DNA from: Lachnospiraceae bacterium
GTDB taxonomy: Bacteria > Bacillota > Clostridia > Lachnospirales > Lachnospiraceae
Reading direction: 5' to 3'
NCBI GenBank assembly: GCA_017438305.1
Contig: JAFRVX010000106.1
Location: forward strand, 1-40,495
DNA: 40,495 nt
Shown: positions 39,463-40,495 of the stretch, one piece after another
How the letters are laid out: the number at the start of each line of letters is the position of its first letter
Position numbering within the stretch: position 1 is the first letter of the stretch
Made by a program: the position numbers and the translations under genes
Notes under the pieces: generated by a model
What the model saw: only the letters and a program-made list of their open reading frames with translations
Databases searched by the model: none
What the model was told of the DNA's origin: nothing

Positions 39463-39792
39463 ATGAATATGACTGAAATGAAATGGACAAGAGAACCCCT
39501 CAGCTTCGAGATCGGTCCTGACAGGGTCGAGATCACCACAAGACCCCATACGGACCTCTGGCAGAGAACGTATTATCATTTCCGCAATGACAATGCCCCG
39601 GTTCTGCAGATGGAAACGTTCTGTAGTGACCAATAACGGCTGGTCCGACTGGGCGACCACGGCCATTTCGGCGGATGTGAAGATCATGTGGTATCGCTTC
39701 AGCCGGAGGAATCCAGCTTTAAGGCGGTATTTACCGACATGCGTATCTCCGAATGCGCCTGGAAGGCACATGACGGCCAGCAGCCGGACTGA
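39463..39792 (+). pseudogene. Decayed DUF1349-type gene
   Basis: ATG 39463 follows AGGAG and encodes MKWTREPLSFEIG and ITTRPHTDLWQRTYYHFRND, the N-terminus of the DUF1349 family (beta-sandwich, lectin/glucanase-like fold). That frame stops at 39634-39636. Shifted pieces continue the same family: SVVTNNGWSDWATT and VKIMWYRFSRR (from 39620), then EESSFKAVFTDMRISECAWK and KAHDGQQPD to TGA 39790-39792. The central part of the domain is missing, about 250 bp by comparison with a usual length near 190-200 residues. So the gene carries at least one internal deletion and two frame changes. Promoters and ribosome site remain, suggesting recent loss. Confidence 0.78.
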
Positions 39793-40007
39793 GAATTCCG
39801 AACAGAAGAAGATGTCATGATTTACATGGTCAAATTGTTAAAATATTACTAAAATAATGACAAAATAATTAATTTTTTCAGGAATCTAGACAAGCAAACT
39901 CACACATGCTAACATTAGTTTGGGTTATTGGCAAGTGTCTCCCGGGCAGTGGAAGAAAGAGATATACGAATACAGTTGTATAGCACAGTGAAGAGAAGGG
40001 AGAGATA
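39793..40007. other. AT-rich stretch before the right-edge lipoprotein gene
   Basis: 39827-39886 is much richer in A/T than the rest of the window. A GGGAG precedes the next gene. No clear promoter pair or gene seen. Confidence 0.45.
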
Positions 40008-40495
40008 ATGAGAAAAATAACGGTGATCCTGCTGATTGCGGCACTGTTTTCCCTTTTCCCGGCCTGTCAGCAGAAACAGGAAAGAGAAACTGCTGCCGAA
40101 AAGCAAAAATCCGGCGTAGCAGAGTATTTTCTGCATTATTACAAAGATTTGGATATCGCTGCTGTTGCTGTCCCCGCGTATATTCATGTGGGCAGCAGGA
40201 TGGCGGTTTATGTAAAGGAGGCTTATGCTGTTCCGGAAATCCCGGATAAATATACAGGAGAGTTGCTGGTGGAAACGGATAAGGAGCTGACGGTATCGGA
40301 CCTTTTCGATGAGTGGCCCGTTAAGGTTACGCCGGAGGAAGAAAACAGCAGCTGCTGCCGATGGTACAGCATTAAAGGGGTGGAAGACATCGAGTATCTT
40401 CTTCTGAAGCGTGAGGGCAGTATAAGCTTGTGGAAATTCAGCCGCTTTATGACTGTGCCCGGAGGGAAGTCGGATCCATATTATAAGGACAGGGA
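40008..40495 (+). CDS. Predicted lipoprotein, cut by the window edge
   Basis: Open from ATG 40008 to the end of the window (162 codons, no stop). The N-terminus MRKITVILLIAALFSLFPAC is a signal peptide with lipid-attached Cys C20. A charged Gln/Glu/Lys linker follows, then a beta-rich region (AVYVKEAYAVPEIPDKY, TDKELTVSDLFDEWPV, CCRWYSIKGVEDIEYLLL). GGGAG lies a few bases upstream of ATG. I do not recognise the family; neighbours give no hint. It may be a sensor or binding lipoprotein, and its C-terminus is unknown. Confidence 0.8.
   Translation, partial: MRKITVILLIAALFSLFPACQQKQERETAAEKQKSGVAEYFLHYYKDLDIAAVAVPAYIHVGSRMAVYVKEAYAVPEIPDKYTGELLVETDKELTVSDLFDEWPVKVTPEEENSSCCRWYSIKGVEDIEYLLLKREGSISLWKFSRFMTVPGGKSDPYYKDR

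Overview
The window reads as chromosomal DNA of a Gram-positive anaerobe, most likely a gut or rumen Lachnospiraceae (Clostridia). The reasons are strong AGGAGG-type ribosome sites on nearly every gene, the gene families present (DegV, Uma2, C_GCAxxG_C_C, DUF362, Fe-S aldo/keto reductase, GH3/GH43, Tic20-like membrane protein, Ser/Thr kinase with membrane tail), and the nearest homologues I recall. The family-level assignment is inference. I saw no rRNA, tRNA, CRISPR array or intact insertion sequence.

Layout. 1-4500: a small orphan ORF, an ADP-ribosylglycohydrolase, a minus-strand HTH-Uma2 fusion with a repeat-bearing promoter, and a GH43 glycosidase. 4500-8320: a metallo-beta-lactamase-fold hydrolase, an unusual alpha/beta-hydrolase (Abhydrolase_10 type), and a convergent DegV protein. 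8650-12180 (minus): two esterases and a MalY/PatB-type aminotransferase. 12180-12930: a gene-free region with a four-copy, 74-bp array of possible hairpins. 12935-18056: a PTP-like phosphatase, a MazG-like pyrophosphohydrolase, a GH3 glycosidase, an unknown protein and an HD hydrolase. 18044-21476: an AraC regulator, divergent sugar O-acetyltransferase, a C_GCAxxG_C_C protein and DUF362. 21809-24828 (minus): alpha/beta-hydrolase, tyrosine phosphatase, FMN-dependent dehydrogenase. 25332-28033: an esterase and a TIM-barrel/beta-propeller fusion. 28034-30961: a hairpin-repeat cluster, an unknown coiled-coil protein, a stand-alone reverse transcriptase preceded by a structured non-coding stretch, and a Tic20-like protein. 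31175-34122: an esterase and a convergent kinase/HTH pair. 34493-37876: lipoprotein, membrane protein, ECF sigma factor and membrane anti-sigma. 37981-40495: Fe-S aldo/keto reductase relative, a decayed DUF1349 gene and a lipoprotein running off the edge.

How it works together. Six alpha/beta-hydrolases or esterases, two glycosidases (GH3, GH43), a sugar O-acetyltransferase, an AraC regulator and a TIM-barrel sugar-epimerase-like fusion suggest a plant-glycan (acetylated or feruloylated hemicellulose) lifestyle. They are scattered singletons and small operons rather than one tight utilisation locus. I see no transporter here.

The most unusual items are: (1) the reverse transcriptase, with no visible ribosome site and a 10-bp inverted repeat bounding a structured 128-nt leader; (2) the 74-bp array at 12353-12640; (3) a cluster of paired hairpins whose variable stems keep pairing while the loop stays GNA; (4) the TIM-barrel/propeller fusion; and (5) several enzymes that seem to have lost standard catalytic residues. 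Almost every long intergenic stretch carries its own short tandem repeat, several of them starting on the stop codon of the preceding gene.
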